Part shown: piece after piece, positions 25,601 through 33,455 of the stretch
Layout: each line of letters begins with the position of its first letter
Numbering within the stretch: position 1 is the first letter of the stretch
NCBI GenBank assembly: GCA_910578555.1
Contig: CAJTPS010000010.1
Coordinates: 62,001-126,000, forward strand
DNA from: an uncultured Lachnospiraceae bacterium
Lineage (GTDB): Bacteria; Bacillota; Clostridia; Lachnospirales; Lachnospiraceae
Length of the DNA: 64,000 nucleotides
Direction: 5' to 3'
Position numbers and translations under genes: made by a program
The notes under the pieces: model-generated
Database searches by the model: none
Told to the model about the DNA's origin: nothing
The model's input: only the letters and a program-made list of their open reading frames with translations

Positions 25601-26489
25601 CATCCTGCACCAGATCTTTGGAAGCAAAGTCATACAACTGCCCGTCACCTTCCGTCCAGGTCCAGTCATCGCCCACCTTAAGTATCGCCTTCGCCTTCAT
25701 GGTTCCGATATCGCTTACCCCGCCGTCGCCTGTGGTATGCGGGAAATACACGTCATAGCTCAGTGTCATCTTCTCCGTAATTTCCGCCGTATACGCGGGA
25801 GATACCGTAATCTGCGCCTGGAAAATATCTGTCCAGGCATCAGCCCCTGACAAGTCCACATCATATTCAACTGCCATATTGCCATCAGCTAACTGCGCTA
25901 TGGTGCCTGTTCCTGCATCGCCGGAGATCTCGGTTCCCAACGTCTGAGAATCAAAATTTTCCTCGAAGATCGTCTTACCCTCTATCGTCTCATCTTCACT
26001 CTGCACGGATGCATAATAAACCTTCCTCTCCACCTCTACGGGCTTCTCCTCGGGTTCTTCAGACTCCTCATCTTCTTCATCTTTCTTGTCGTCTGTTTTT
26101 ACATCGGACTCTTCCTGATCATCTGTGCCATCCGCATCATCCTTTGCTTCCGGATCTTCCTCCTGATCAGGATTCTCCATATCGTCTTTCGTCATGTCGG
26201 GATCTTCTTTATCTTCTCCCGCCTCACTTTCCCCCTCCTGATCCGTCTGGCTCTCATCCGCCGGTTTATCCTGCGCGGAATCCTCACCCGGAGAATCTTC
26301 ACCTTCTGTATCTGTCGGTTCTGTCACTACTTCGGAACTCTGATCGGTTATTTCTTCCTGAACAGTCATTCCCTCTTCCTGTGCCATAGCCGTAACAGAA
26401 AGTTGAGGAGCCGAGGCTGCCATAACCGCCGCTGCAAGCGCGATGGACAGACCACGTTTACATGCTCTTCTCATTTTTCCTATTACCAT
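19668..26489 (-). CDS. Secreted multimodular GH26 endo-beta-mannanase
   Basis: 2273 residues, exported. Signal peptide (1-36), a very acidic linker (about 37-165), then three related beta-sandwich modules (about 173-364, 366-554, 556-751) marked by SYDVYFP, W-x-W and LAGDVS-x-Y-x-GK-x-YLDN. A fourth carbohydrate-binding-like module follows (about 752-917). The catalytic GH26 domain (about 955-1350) shows VIFGHQNDTHH, the acid/base Glu in FRPFHENTGSWFWWG (about 1157) and the nucleophile Glu in AITETGV (about 1267). Then a spacer, another binding-like module (about 1477-1664) and six or seven Ig-like repeats (GKGNYKG, DYTLTYRNN) to the end. No LPxTG motif. It should cut mannan outside the cell. 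Confidence 0.92.
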   Translation of the reverse strand: MVIGKMRRACKRGLSIALAAAVMAASAPQLSVTAMAQEEGMTVQEEITDQSSEVVTEPTDTEGEDSPGEDSAQDKPADESQTDQEGESEAGEDKEDPDMTKDDMENPDQEEDPEAKDDADGTDDQEESDVKTDDKKDEEDEESEEPEEKPVEVERKVYYASVQSEDETIEGKTIFEENFDSQTLGTEISGDAGTGTIAQLADGNMAVEYDVDLSGADAWTDIFQAQITVSPAYTAEITEKMTLSYDVYFPHTTGDGGVSDIGTMKAKAILKVGDDWTWTEGDGQLYDFASKDLVQDEVSGYSKLHIVMDLSEETGWNAGEITSIPAIILCLAGDVSTYKGKLYLDNVVLKDTSAPSGEEKPGDEDVVLYQSNFDDQAADTELAKGTVKQLADGNMAIEYSADLSASTAWTNMFQADSLSLDTPYDASKAGKMNMSYDVYFPDDADAANTLDTVKGQAVLRNGGEWDWMEASELPAYTKADLVPGDVTGYQKLHVSIDIQEGSDWTLADLTDLRAFTPCLAGDVSHYNGKMYLDNVVLTATPASSEEENPGNTEDMIYENNFDTETDASFVKAESGEAEPALAELATGNKAIKYTVDLTGTTSWATIFKAQINLPQAYTKPVSDKVVMSYDVYFPETSVTENFKTIKAQAALKVGADWTWVDQKSWPAITAEKLTDSGIEGYKKFHVEIDMNDFQTWDGSGNVDYPFKDITPIQTVIPCLGGDVSGYVGDVYLDNLIVKAVSESGGDLPDVEGDLVLELDASAWEVAAEPYQYAGTSTVRNETIGGKKYLVAAMDYSANKATGWSEAKFDYTHPESVGTLKGYNAFKADVYYKTTSKTQGSLAMKIFSNSPSINKDTDVPEGEPVTIEGLEGYYKAEYVLGLKITDGAFTGLTLGMVGKNTDYVGDIYFDNMRFTQVREDDIYVDSTLLPKKGPGIKVTDEGRKIETASGQKVDITKEAALVDGNATEATKNLYAYLKAVGESDSVIFGHQNDTHHKAGTAGDGFSTSDTEDVTGSIAGVVGIDTLSLTGNEASDWNTPEAERIANVADITRKAAADGALITLSAHMPNFDVIDQRVKAYEASGGTLTGSDGVGYWTAADGSRQYNFSGYTPGTLTGNVVTRIMPGQDLNYLYTDYLDLVADYANAVEEDGITILFRPFHENTGSWFWWGAALCDEQAYINLYRYTVDYLKETKGVHNILYVYGPGSEAANVAEYGARYPGDAYVDMIGYDMYHSNPSQENEAAFLNNVKSQNAILREFATAHDKLYAITETGVADGDIALKRTGNDVKDWYMQLLDNLDGEGVSYFLVWANFSENGSFYLPYVVEKKADGILHGHEMLDEFIEFYNDPRSVFATDMSNEFKSITGVTNTTAGKEVVSGYIISPQSGDRILPKPDGQGTRITARISGIEATADVRYVITTDYDLEVLTASYNEQEGVWEAVLEDSSLMSLGTGIGTIALMAGDKEVSLIKAKFNMEEVEQDDMVPEDFEGYSGDDQQLGLVWATNKDTGSEITLSLTDDKEKVFGGDYGLQMDVTLLNGNAWAGATKSFAADWSEGNALELYTIPERNGQKVVVQVTSGGVVWEVYLQEFEAYTANAASGIPVKVTIPFSAFVDRDGKGAAFDPTAIESIGLWCNAIAKEGVDFPLRTTLYYDEIRVVQTAQTGVSVEGTAKEGIWFKAIPDQTYTGAAIKPDVEVYDGARLLTKNKDYTLTYRNNVKVGSEAKVIIHGKGNYKQKLEGYFAIEPKALSAQMAQAPEYMICDGTEQNIKVVVKDGKRTLSSRSDYTQEITYKGQTVTKAKETGIYNIKITGRNNYKGEISLSCELVEDKILLSDAVIQLKPAALNYNNGEPVTYKDSQIVVKLNKKPVLQKEGDVVNYTVSYENNTEPGTATVVIRAGADSKYIGSCRKDFTVKGITFSAKTITMSGFVNKVNYTGKPVFQNVVLKEKTSNETLKKNVHYSISYENHVSAGKATMIITGLGKYSGTIKKTYTISKVKLTADMIGSKTIEVKQNRAGATPDVTIIYQGSRLTKDRDYKLTYTNNKNITTDTKKAYISINGIGNFTGKLNKAVELKISPKSWLSSDITVEVPDAKYYSFKSKYMPAPVVRDNGKTLVKGQDYTVTYEANTKAEIGDITQKLDGHTAKAIITVKGPDYVAEADGADNRVVEFRIAGRMIKDAKVTVKNPQYFSQSGTWPKEEDLEVRYKGELVNPSAYEIISRDTVTDRGRRTLVIQGKGQYAGTKKVTYLVEAKGIYDNWTQEAVRMLSNVVEIFQ

Positions 26490-26583
26490 CTCTTACCTTC
26501 TCCCTTCTATATTGGCATCTACGAGTGCAAATAATAATATAAGTTTAAAGTAGCATATAATTTACCTAATACATATTGATTTT

Positions 26584-26809
26584 TTAGCTTAATTTTAAGA
26601 TTGCTTTTTGTTTATATCTCACAAATACCCCTTATTATCTAACATTTTAATATATGATTTTTGCCAAACATATCTGTATATTGACTTTCATTTGTGGATT
26701 TTTCGTATTTTTTTGATTTTTGTATGTTTGTCCTTTTTATAAATTTTCTTACAATTTAAATTAGCTTATTTTAGCTTATCAATTTTTTATTTTGCTTAAT
26801 ATTTAGCTT
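26584..26809. repeat. Phased TTAGCTT repeats upstream of the mannanase gene
   Basis: Exact TTAGCTT at 26584, 26761, 26771 and 26803, with TTTGCTT at 26791. The cluster of four has spacings of 10, 20 and 12 bp, close to whole helical turns. A regulator-binding array or bent DNA are the likely explanations. Confidence 0.45.
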
Positions 26810-26946
26810 GATATATTTTTTCAAAATATTGGTCAGACAGTACTTCATTTATCCGGACAAAAAAAGAACGACCGCCATGACTGCCCAGATATTTGCTTCC
26901 TTTCTGCACGCTTTCCAAAAATTCATCCACAGACCTCTGGGCAAAG

Positions 26947-26983
26947 CAAAAAAGACCCGAACCACAAGGTTTAAGTCTTTTTT
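26947..26983 (-). terminator. Terminator after neopullulanase gene
   Basis: AAAAAAGAC pairs with GTCTTTTTT and AACC with GGTT inside. On the minus strand the stem ends in a run of six T. It lies about 40 bp beyond the stop codon. Confidence 0.85.
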
Positions 26984-27023
26984 GTCATACTGCCGTTATT
27001 TTTTCTAATCCTGTTTCTTCAGT

Positions 27024-29153
27024 CTATTCAAACTGCAGGAAACTCTTAAGCGTCGGGTCCTCATACCGCAGGATAATCGCCGATGTGGCCGGCAGCGTAA
27101 TGGAAACCTTGCCGGATATGACCGGATACTCTTTCTCCTCTGTCGAATACCCGTCCGCGGTAGTCAGCATAAGCTGTTTCATCATACATTCTTTCGGAAC
27201 GCCCAGATACCACACACCCATTTCTTTGGTGATCTCATGATCATTGTTATTGACCAGAATCACGGACTGTCCCTGTCTCGTAAACCTGCCGTACCCGATG
27301 ACGTTATAATCCGCCTCCATATATTTCAACGAGCCTGTCAGAAATTCCTTATGCTCTTTGTGGATCCTGATGATCTCCCTGTGAAACTCTATCAATTCAT
27401 GATCTTCATGTCCCCACGGATAGGTACGTCTGTTATCCGGGTCGGTAAACCCGCATACACCTGCTTCATCCCCGTAATAAATCGTCGGTGCGCCGGGCCA
27501 CGTCATCTGGATCACTACTGCCTCCCGCATGACGGCTTTATTCACTCCTGCGTTTGCCGCCTCGGGTCCCAGTGTATTCGTTCTGCCGACTCGCCTGTTT
27601 GTTCTGGTCAGGAACCGTGAATGATCATGATTAGACAGCTCATTCATGGCTACCTGCAGAGACGGGGTTGTAAAGCTCGCGCTGTGATGCTGCATCGCCC
27701 CCCAGAAGCTGTCGGCATTGCCTCTTAAGTCTTCCCGGTAGTCGTCACTGTGCTTCTGCATACCCGTCAGGAACCAGGTCACCGGCTCCATAAAGGCATC
27801 ATAGTTCATGACCGTATCCCACTCATCACCCTGCAGCCAGTCCACCGGACTGCCGTAATGCTCCGCCAGTATGATAGCTTCGGGATTTACCATCTTCACG
27901 GTCTTGCGGAACTCCTTCCAGAAATAGTGATTAAATTCGGGGGAATGCCCCAGATCCGCCGCCACATCAAGTCTCCAGCCATCCACGTTATACGGCGGTG
28001 ATACCCATTTTCTCGCAATATATAATACATAGTCCACCAGATGTCTGGAGTTTTCATAATTAAGCTTCGGAAGCGTATCATGTCCCCACCACCCGTCATA
28101 AGATCCGTTATATGGCCATCTGTGGCTGTCATGAAACTGAAAATACTCATGGTATGCGCTGTCCTGTGTAATATAAGCGCCCTTCTCATACCCCTCCGCG
28201 TGTTCATAGATCCTCTCTCTGTCCATCCATTTGTTAAAAGACCCGCAGTGATTGAACACGCCGTCCAGAATGACCTTCATACCCCTTCTGTGCGCTTCCT
28301 TCACCACTTCCGCAAACAGTGCGTTACTCGCCTCTAAATTATCCTTATTAGATACCCGGTCTATATATCGTGTTGCAAAGCGGTTTTCATGCTGATCGTG
28401 CGCGAGCAGTTCTCCTTCATCATGGACAATCTTTCCAAAATGAGGATCTATATAGTCATAATCCTGAATATCATATTTGTGGTTGGAAGGAGATACAAAC
28501 AACGGATTAAAATAAATCACATCCACACCGAGATCCTGCAGATAATCCATCTTATCCAGCACCCCCTGCAGATCGCCGCCGTAGAACTCCCTGACACCCA
28601 TTGTTGCGGGATACTTATCCCAGTTCTCCACCTTGACCGTCTTATCCCCGATGTACTGATACTCATTCGTCAGCACGTCGTTTGCGGGATCGCCGTTATA
28701 GAAGCGGTCCACGTAAATTTGATAAAATACCGCACCCTTGGCCCACTCCGGTGTCTTAAAGCCCGGAATCAGCCGGAAATGATAGTACACATTGATGTCC
28801 TTGCAGACGCCTCGCGTGTCATAATAACAGACGATCTTCCCCGCCTGCACTTCAAAATAATAAACCAGCTTCTCATTCTCCAACTGGATCGAATAAGAAT
28901 AGTAATCAAAGTAATCATCCGTTTCCGTTTTAAGCATAAGGTGTTTCTCACCCTTACTCACGATAAACACCCGGTCAATATTATTTCTCGCAGACCGGAA
29001 ATGTATGTTGACCTCTCCGTATGCACTCGGTTCGGGCGGGCATACATAATCCTCCGTCATATCTGAAAAAAGAGCCTTTCTGTTAAAGACCGGTCGCATG
29101 GAGGACATATACTGCTGATTCTTCTCTGCTTTTTGAAATTGGCTGATATCCAT
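27024..29153 (-). CDS. Cytoplasmic GH13 glycosidase, neopullulanase / cyclomaltodextrinase type
   Basis: 709 residues without signal peptide. An N-terminal beta domain of the CBM34 type (about 20-135) precedes the catalytic barrel (AKGAVFYQIYVDRFYNGDP, about 140). GH13 signatures are clear: DVIYFNPLF, VILDGVFNHCG, nucleophile Asp in GWRLDVAADLG, acid/base Glu in ILAEHYG, and the third acid in LSNHDHSRF. A C-terminal beta domain ends the chain. It should cleave alpha-1,4 (and some alpha-1,6) glucan oligomers inside the cell. Exact specificity cannot be told from the sequence. Confidence 0.92.
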   Translation of the reverse strand: MDISQFQKAEKNQQYMSSMRPVFNRKALFSDMTEDYVCPPEPSAYGEVNIHFRSARNNIDRVFIVSKGEKHLMLKTETDDYFDYYSYSIQLENEKLVYYFEVQAGKIVCYYDTRGVCKDINVYYHFRLIPGFKTPEWAKGAVFYQIYVDRFYNGDPANDVLTNEYQYIGDKTVKVENWDKYPATMGVREFYGGDLQGVLDKMDYLQDLGVDVIYFNPLFVSPSNHKYDIQDYDYIDPHFGKIVHDEGELLAHDQHENRFATRYIDRVSNKDNLEASNALFAEVVKEAHRRGMKVILDGVFNHCGSFNKWMDRERIYEHAEGYEKGAYITQDSAYHEYFQFHDSHRWPYNGSYDGWWGHDTLPKLNYENSRHLVDYVLYIARKWVSPPYNVDGWRLDVAADLGHSPEFNHYFWKEFRKTVKMVNPEAIILAEHYGSPVDWLQGDEWDTVMNYDAFMEPVTWFLTGMQKHSDDYREDLRGNADSFWGAMQHHSASFTTPSLQVAMNELSNHDHSRFLTRTNRRVGRTNTLGPEAANAGVNKAVMREAVVIQMTWPGAPTIYYGDEAGVCGFTDPDNRRTYPWGHEDHELIEFHREIIRIHKEHKEFLTGSLKYMEADYNVIGYGRFTRQGQSVILVNNNDHEITKEMGVWYLGVPKECMMKQLMLTTADGYSTEEKEYPVISGKVSITLPATSAIILRYEDPTLKSFLQFE

Positions 29154-29266
29154 AATCGCGGCACCTTCCTCAACTCGAAAAATATCTTATATATATTACT
29201 GCGCACATTTTATTTTATACTATATATTGTGGATATTCAAGAATTTTAGACCATTTCACACAAAGT

Positions 29267-29298
29267 AAAAAAGACAGCTTCGTAAAACTGTCTTTTTT
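29267..29298 (-). terminator. Terminator downstream of ftsH
   Basis: AAAAAAGACAG and CTGTCTTTTTT form a perfect 11-bp stem with a 10-nt loop, ending in six T on the minus strand. It would stop ftsH transcripts and also the candidate small RNA starting near 29360. Confidence 0.9.
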
Positions 29299-29360
29299 AG
29301 AGAAGGTATTTCTTTCTTATGGGGTATAGCAAAAAACTATATAATGTATTGGGGGTTACA
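29267..29360 (-). ncRNA. Candidate small RNA between ftsH and the neopullulanase gene
   Basis: A promoter-like pair on the minus strand, TTGTGG (29390-29395) and TATTAT (29367-29372) with a 17-bp spacer, is followed by about 90 nt without an open frame. The transcript would contain a TATAG/CTATA hairpin around a T-run, then the strong terminator at 29267-29298. No known RNA family is recognised. Confidence 0.35.
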
Positions 29361-29366
29361 AGTAGT

Positions 29367-29395
29367 ATAATAGCATAGCACCTGTCAGCCCACAA
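29367..29395 (-). promoter_or_regulatory. Promoter-like sequence of the candidate small RNA
   Basis: TTGTGG, 17-bp spacer, TATTAT on the minus strand, lying in the ftsH 3' region where no gene start follows before the terminator. Confidence 0.4.
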
Positions 29396-29447
29396 TACTA
29401 AGGATTCACAAATATTACAATTTTTAATGTTGGTTTTTGTGCAATAC

Positions 29448-31310
29448 TTACAATTCTTTTTCTACTTCTCCTTCGGAAACATTCGCCTGCTCTTCTTTTA
29501 CATCAAAAAGCGCCTCGAACTCGGCACGATTAATCTTCTCTTTTTCCAGAAGAAGCTGTGCACAGCGATGCAGCACATCCGTGTGCTCTAAGATAATCTC
29601 CTTCGCCTTGCGGTAACAGTCATCTATAATCGCTTTTACTTCCTTATCGATCTCTCCGGAAACAGCCTCGCTATGGCTCTTCGCGTGTGCCAGATCTTTA
29701 CCGATAAATACGGCATCGTCATCGTCGTCATAATTGATCACACCGATATTTTCCGACATACCGTAATACGTTACCATTCTGCGGGCAACTTTGGTCGCAT
29801 GTTTAATATCGCTCGACGCGCCGCCTGTAATATCGTCAAATATGATTTCTTCCGCAATTCGCCCTCCGAGCGATACCATGATATCCTCTAACAGTTTCCC
29901 TTTCGTCTGGAACATATCATCCTTCTCGGGAAGCGGCATCGTATAGCCTGCTGCCCCCGCGCCGGTCGGAATAATCGACACCATATAAACCGGCTCCATC
30001 TGCGGAAGAACATGGAACAGAATCGCATGACCCGCCTCGTGATACGCTGTGATTCTCTTTTCCTTATCGGAAATAATACGGCTCTTCTTCTCCGTACCGA
30101 TCCCTACCTTGACAAAAGCTTTCTTGATATCTCCCTGCTTCACAAATGCCCGTTTATCCATGGCGGCATTGATGGCCGCTTCATTCAGAAGATTCTCCAG
30201 ATCTGCCCCCGTAAATCCGGCGGTCGTCTGCGCGATCTGCTGCAGATCCACATCTTCTCCCAGCGGTTTATTCTTGGAATGCACCTTCAGGATATCCTCC
30301 CTGCCCTTCACATCCGGCCGCGATACCGCAATCTTCCGGTCGAATCTACCCGGTCTCAAGATCGCAGGGTCCAGAATATCTACCCGGTTGGTCGCCGCCA
30401 TCACGATAATGCCCTCATTGACACCGAACCCGTCCATCTCTACAAGCAGCTGATTAAGCGTCTGCTCACGCTCATCGTGACCGCCGCCCATGCCCGTGCC
30501 ACGTCGTCTCGCCACCGCATCAATCTCGTCTATAAAAATAATACAGGGTGCATGTCTCTTTGCTTCCGCAAACATATCCCGTACACGGGATGCACCGACG
30601 CCGACGAACATCTCCACAAAATCCGATCCCGATATGCTGAAGAACGGCACATTCGCCTCTCCCGCAACCGCCTTCGCAAGCAGCGTCTTACCGGTACCGG
30701 GCGCGCCCTCCAGAAGTATGCCCTTGGGAATCCTCGCCCCGACTTTCGTGAATTTCCCCGGCTCTTTTAAGAATTCCACAATCTCCTGCAGTTCTTCTTT
30801 TTCTTCCTGAAGTCCGGCCACGCCGTTGAGCTTGATCGTATTCTCTCCGCCCAGTGTCAGTTTGGCACGGCTTCTGCCGAAATTCATCATCTTGCCGTTG
30901 CTGCCGCCCCCGCTGTTTTGCGCGTTCATCATTACAAAGAAGAAGGCACATACAATTACCACAAGCAGAATCGGAAATACGCTGTTCAAGAACCAGTTTT
31001 CCTCAGGAACCCCCTGCACTCTGGGGTCGAGTCCGTAACTTCTGATCAGCTGCTCCGCCTCCGTCACATCCGTGACATTTAAGACAGCCTCCTGCCCGTT
31101 CTTAAACGTAATCTCCAATGATCCCGTCGGCGTATCTTTATTCGGGCAGATATCGACAACCGCAACCTGATTGTTCTCTATCTGCTTTATCAGTTCGCCC
31201 ATTGTATAGCTGCTGCTTGATACTCTCGCCGTACCGAGCCAGACAGTAAATACCAGCAGACCAAGGATAATTGCAAAATATACATAAAAACTTCTGTTAT
31301 TCCTGTTCAA
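29448..31310 (-). CDS. ftsH: ATP-dependent zinc metalloprotease FtsH
   Basis: 620 residues. Two membrane helices flank a small outer domain (about 8-28 and 110-130). The AAA+ domain has Walker A GAPGTGKT, Walker B IIFIDEIDAVA and the second region of homology (ILDPAILRPGRFDRK). The peptidase domain has the zinc motif HEAGH and the third ligand region. It degrades misfolded and regulatory membrane proteins. The start codon is TTG, with AGAGAGG seven bases upstream. Last gene of the tilS-hpt-ftsH run, as in Bacillus. Confidence 0.97.
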   Translation of the reverse strand: MNRNNRSFYVYFAIILGLLVFTVWLGTARVSSSSYTMGELIKQIENNQVAVVDICPNKDTPTGSLEITFKNGQEAVLNVTDVTEAEQLIRSYGLDPRVQGVPEENWFLNSVFPILLVVIVCAFFFVMMNAQNSGGGSNGKMMNFGRSRAKLTLGGENTIKLNGVAGLQEEKEELQEIVEFLKEPGKFTKVGARIPKGILLEGAPGTGKTLLAKAVAGEANVPFFSISGSDFVEMFVGVGASRVRDMFAEAKRHAPCIIFIDEIDAVARRRGTGMGGGHDEREQTLNQLLVEMDGFGVNEGIIVMAATNRVDILDPAILRPGRFDRKIAVSRPDVKGREDILKVHSKNKPLGEDVDLQQIAQTTAGFTGADLENLLNEAAINAAMDKRAFVKQGDIKKAFVKVGIGTEKKSRIISDKEKRITAYHEAGHAILFHVLPQMEPVYMVSIIPTGAGAAGYTMPLPEKDDMFQTKGKLLEDIMVSLGGRIAEEIIFDDITGGASSDIKHATKVARRMVTYYGMSENIGVINYDDDDDAVFIGKDLAHAKSHSEAVSGEIDKEVKAIIDDCYRKAKEIILEHTDVLHRCAQLLLEKEKINRAEFEALFDVKEEQANVSEGEVEKEL

Positions 31311-31334
31311 AGTAAAACCTCTCTCATTATCGTA

Positions 31335-31859
31335 TTAATCAAATTTTACAATACCGACGTAGGGCAGATTACGATATTTCTGGTCGTAATCCAGACCGTA
31401 GCCCACCACAAATTCATCAGGGATCTCGAATCCGGTATAATCCACCTTAACGTCTACCACTCTTCGGGACGGCTTGTCAAGCAATGTACACAACCGCACA
31501 TCCTCAGGTCCCCTGTCCTTCAGCATCTCCAGCAGATAACTCAGTGTTCTGCCGGAATCCACAATATCCTCCACTACCAATACATGTCTGTCTGTAAGCG
31601 ATTCATCCAGATCCTTAACGATTCTGACCACGCCGCTGGACTTCGTGTCTTTACCATAGCTGGACACAGACATAAAATCAATCGATACCGGTACGGTGAT
31701 CCGCTTGGCAAGCTCGCACATAAAGAAACTGCCGCCCTTGAGTACACAAACCAAATGCACCTGTCTGCCTGCATAATCTCTGGAAATCTGGTCTCCGATC
31801 TCCTGAATACGTCTGTCCACCTCTTCCTCACTCAACAGTACTTCGATTCGTTCCGCCAT
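31335..31859 (-). CDS. hpt: Hypoxanthine phosphoribosyltransferase
   Basis: 174 residues. The phosphoribosyl-diphosphate binding motif VLVVEDIVDSGRTL and the neighbouring LVCVLKGGSFF and GLDYDQKYRNLPYVG are typical. It converts hypoxanthine or guanine to IMP or GMP in purine salvage. AGGAGG precedes the ATG, and the gene overlaps the tilS end by 32 bp, indicating coupled translation. The tilS-hpt pair is conserved in Firmicutes. Confidence 0.96.
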   Translation of the reverse strand: MAERIEVLLSEEEVDRRIQEIGDQISRDYAGRQVHLVCVLKGGSFFMCELAKRITVPVSIDFMSVSSYGKDTKSSGVVRIVKDLDESLTDRHVLVVEDIVDSGRTLSYLLEMLKDRGPEDVRLCTLLDKPSRRVVDVKVDYTGFEIPDEFVVGYGLDYDQKYRNLPYVGIVKFD

Positions 31860-33450
31860 GAAATCCTCCTCTTAGCTGTACCTGCAAGATACGCCTTGTA
31901 TTCTCATCAACTTTATAATTCTGGCTGATCCGATACCCGGGCACCCACATAATATGCGGCCCGTCAGCCAGTATATACATACTGTCGCGCCGGCTCTTCG
32001 GGATTTTTTCATTGATCATATACTCTTTAACCGATTTCTTATGAAGCGCGGTATCAATGGTAAGATAATCTCCCTGCCGTCTTGTGCGCAACAGCACAGA
32101 CGTAGTTATTTTATCATAATCAAACCATTTCGTATATCTGTTTTCAGGAATATTTTGTTGTTTTTTGCAAAATGCGGCATTACCATCCAGTAACGTAAAC
32201 GTATAAGTGCCTTCTTCCGGTACCAAAACATCCATCGGCGGCTCGACCACATACTCCTTTAGCGCTGCCCCATAGTCCATATCCTCCGCTGCCTGCACTG
32301 CGTCTTCTTCCGGTTCTCTGTATAAAAATAACCGGTCATACTCCTTCCGCGCCCTGATTCCGTAGGGAAGCGATAACTGCCTGCTGCCGTCCCGTCCGAT
32401 CAGGCGCACGAGGTCCGTAATATGCTGCCCGGTTATGTCTTTTCTGTATGGGACAAGCCGTTCCATACAGATGAGGAGCACTCTCTTATACATGACGGGC
32501 TCTTCCGATAAAAGTTCTCTGCCCCGCACGACAAGTCTCTCCGGCACTGCGGTCTGTTCCGCATCCGCAGCCTGTCTCTTATCCGGTGCAGCACGCTGCG
32601 GCGCAATTTCCTCCACATAGATCCCGTATAGTTTCTCCGCCTGTTTCCCCAGATAACTTTCTGTCTCCGACAGAATATCCGCCAGTTCACCCATATGGGC
32701 CACCGCACCGACGCAGATTTCCTGCTCCGCATAGGTCAGAATATGATGCCGTATCCTGTTACGGGTATACCCGTCCTCCTCATTGGTGCTGTCCAGGCAA
32801 TAATCAAGCCCCTGCATCGCAAGATACTGCTCGATCTGCACCCGCTCCAGACACAGGAGCGGCCGAATCACCGAACCCCTGACCGGCTGAATCGAGCCAA
32901 GCCCCTTGATCCCGCTTCCCCTGAAAAGATGAAACAACATAGTCTCCGCCCTGTCGTTGGCATTATGTGCGACGGCAGTCAGACAGCGCTGCGATCCCTG
33001 ACGCTTTTCGGCAAGCACCTGGTCAAATGCATGATACCGTATCTGTCTGCCTGCTTCCTCCGCCGATATTCCATGCACCGCCGCGTATCCGTTCATGTCC
33101 GCATTATGCAGATAAAAGGGAATCTCCATAGTCTTACACAGCTGCTGCACATATGCCGCATCCCGCGAAGATTCCGCCCGGACGCCGTGGTCTACATGCA
33201 CAGCAAGAAGCCGGTAGGGCATCTGCTTCGACAGTCTCCACAGGATATGCAGCAGACAGACGGAATCCGCGCCGCCTGACACACCGGCAGCTACCAGATC
33301 ACCGGCTCTGATCATCTGATATCTGTCTATGAAACTAACCACCTTATTGTATGTAGTATCCGCCATTGTAATTCCATGCTCATCAGACCTGTATCGGGCC
33401 GTGATGATTTCCTTATCCTGAATGTTAGAATATAGTTCCATCATATTCAT
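31828..33450 (-). CDS. tilS: tRNA(Ile)-lysidine synthetase
   Basis: About 540 residues. The PP-loop motif SGGADSVCLLHIL, the HVDHGVRAESSRDA segment and TAVAHNANDRAETML with FRGSGIKGLGSI are diagnostic. C-terminal substrate-recognition domains follow (TALHKKSVKEYMINEKIPKS and WVPGYRIS). It changes C34 of the CAU anticodon of tRNA-Ile to lysidine. The start is uncertain: I chose the ATG six bases after the upstream stop, but an ATG 28 codons later (MADTTYNKVV) would also give a complete protein. Confidence 0.92.
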   Translation of the reverse strand: MNMMELYSNIQDKEIITARYRSDEHGITMADTTYNKVVSFIDRYQMIRAGDLVAAGVSGGADSVCLLHILWRLSKQMPYRLLAVHVDHGVRAESSRDAAYVQQLCKTMEIPFYLHNADMNGYAAVHGISAEEAGRQIRYHAFDQVLAEKRQGSQRCLTAVAHNANDRAETMLFHLFRGSGIKGLGSIQPVRGSVIRPLLCLERVQIEQYLAMQGLDYCLDSTNEEDGYTRNRIRHHILTYAEQEICVGAVAHMGELADILSETESYLGKQAEKLYGIYVEEIAPQRAAPDKRQAADAEQTAVPERLVVRGRELLSEEPVMYKRVLLICMERLVPYRKDITGQHITDLVRLIGRDGSRQLSLPYGIRARKEYDRLFLYREPEEDAVQAAEDMDYGAALKEYVVEPPMDVLVPEEGTYTFTLLDGNAAFCKKQQNIPENRYTKWFDYDKITTSVLLRTRRQGDYLTIDTALHKKSVKEYMINEKIPKSRRDSMYILADGPHIMWVPGYRISQNYKVDENTRRILQVQLRGGFHGGTNRSTVE

Positions 33451-33455
33451 TTCTG

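Larger units (their letters stand above)
26490..27023. other. A/T-rich intergenic region before the mannanase gene
   Basis: No gene is seen. It holds the mannanase promoter region, phased TTAGCTT repeats (26584-26809) and the terminator of the neopullulanase gene (26947-26983). A 26860-26950 stretch looks G/C-richer and may be a decayed remnant. Confidence 0.4.

Noticed and set aside
26584..26809. CRISPR array or plasmid-type iterons
   Set aside because: Repeats are only 7 bp and spacers are irregular; no cas or rep gene is near.
26808..27008. Small plus-strand frame upstream of the mannanase gene
   Set aside because: It overlaps the terminator hairpin, lacks a ribosome site and shows no recognisable protein pattern.
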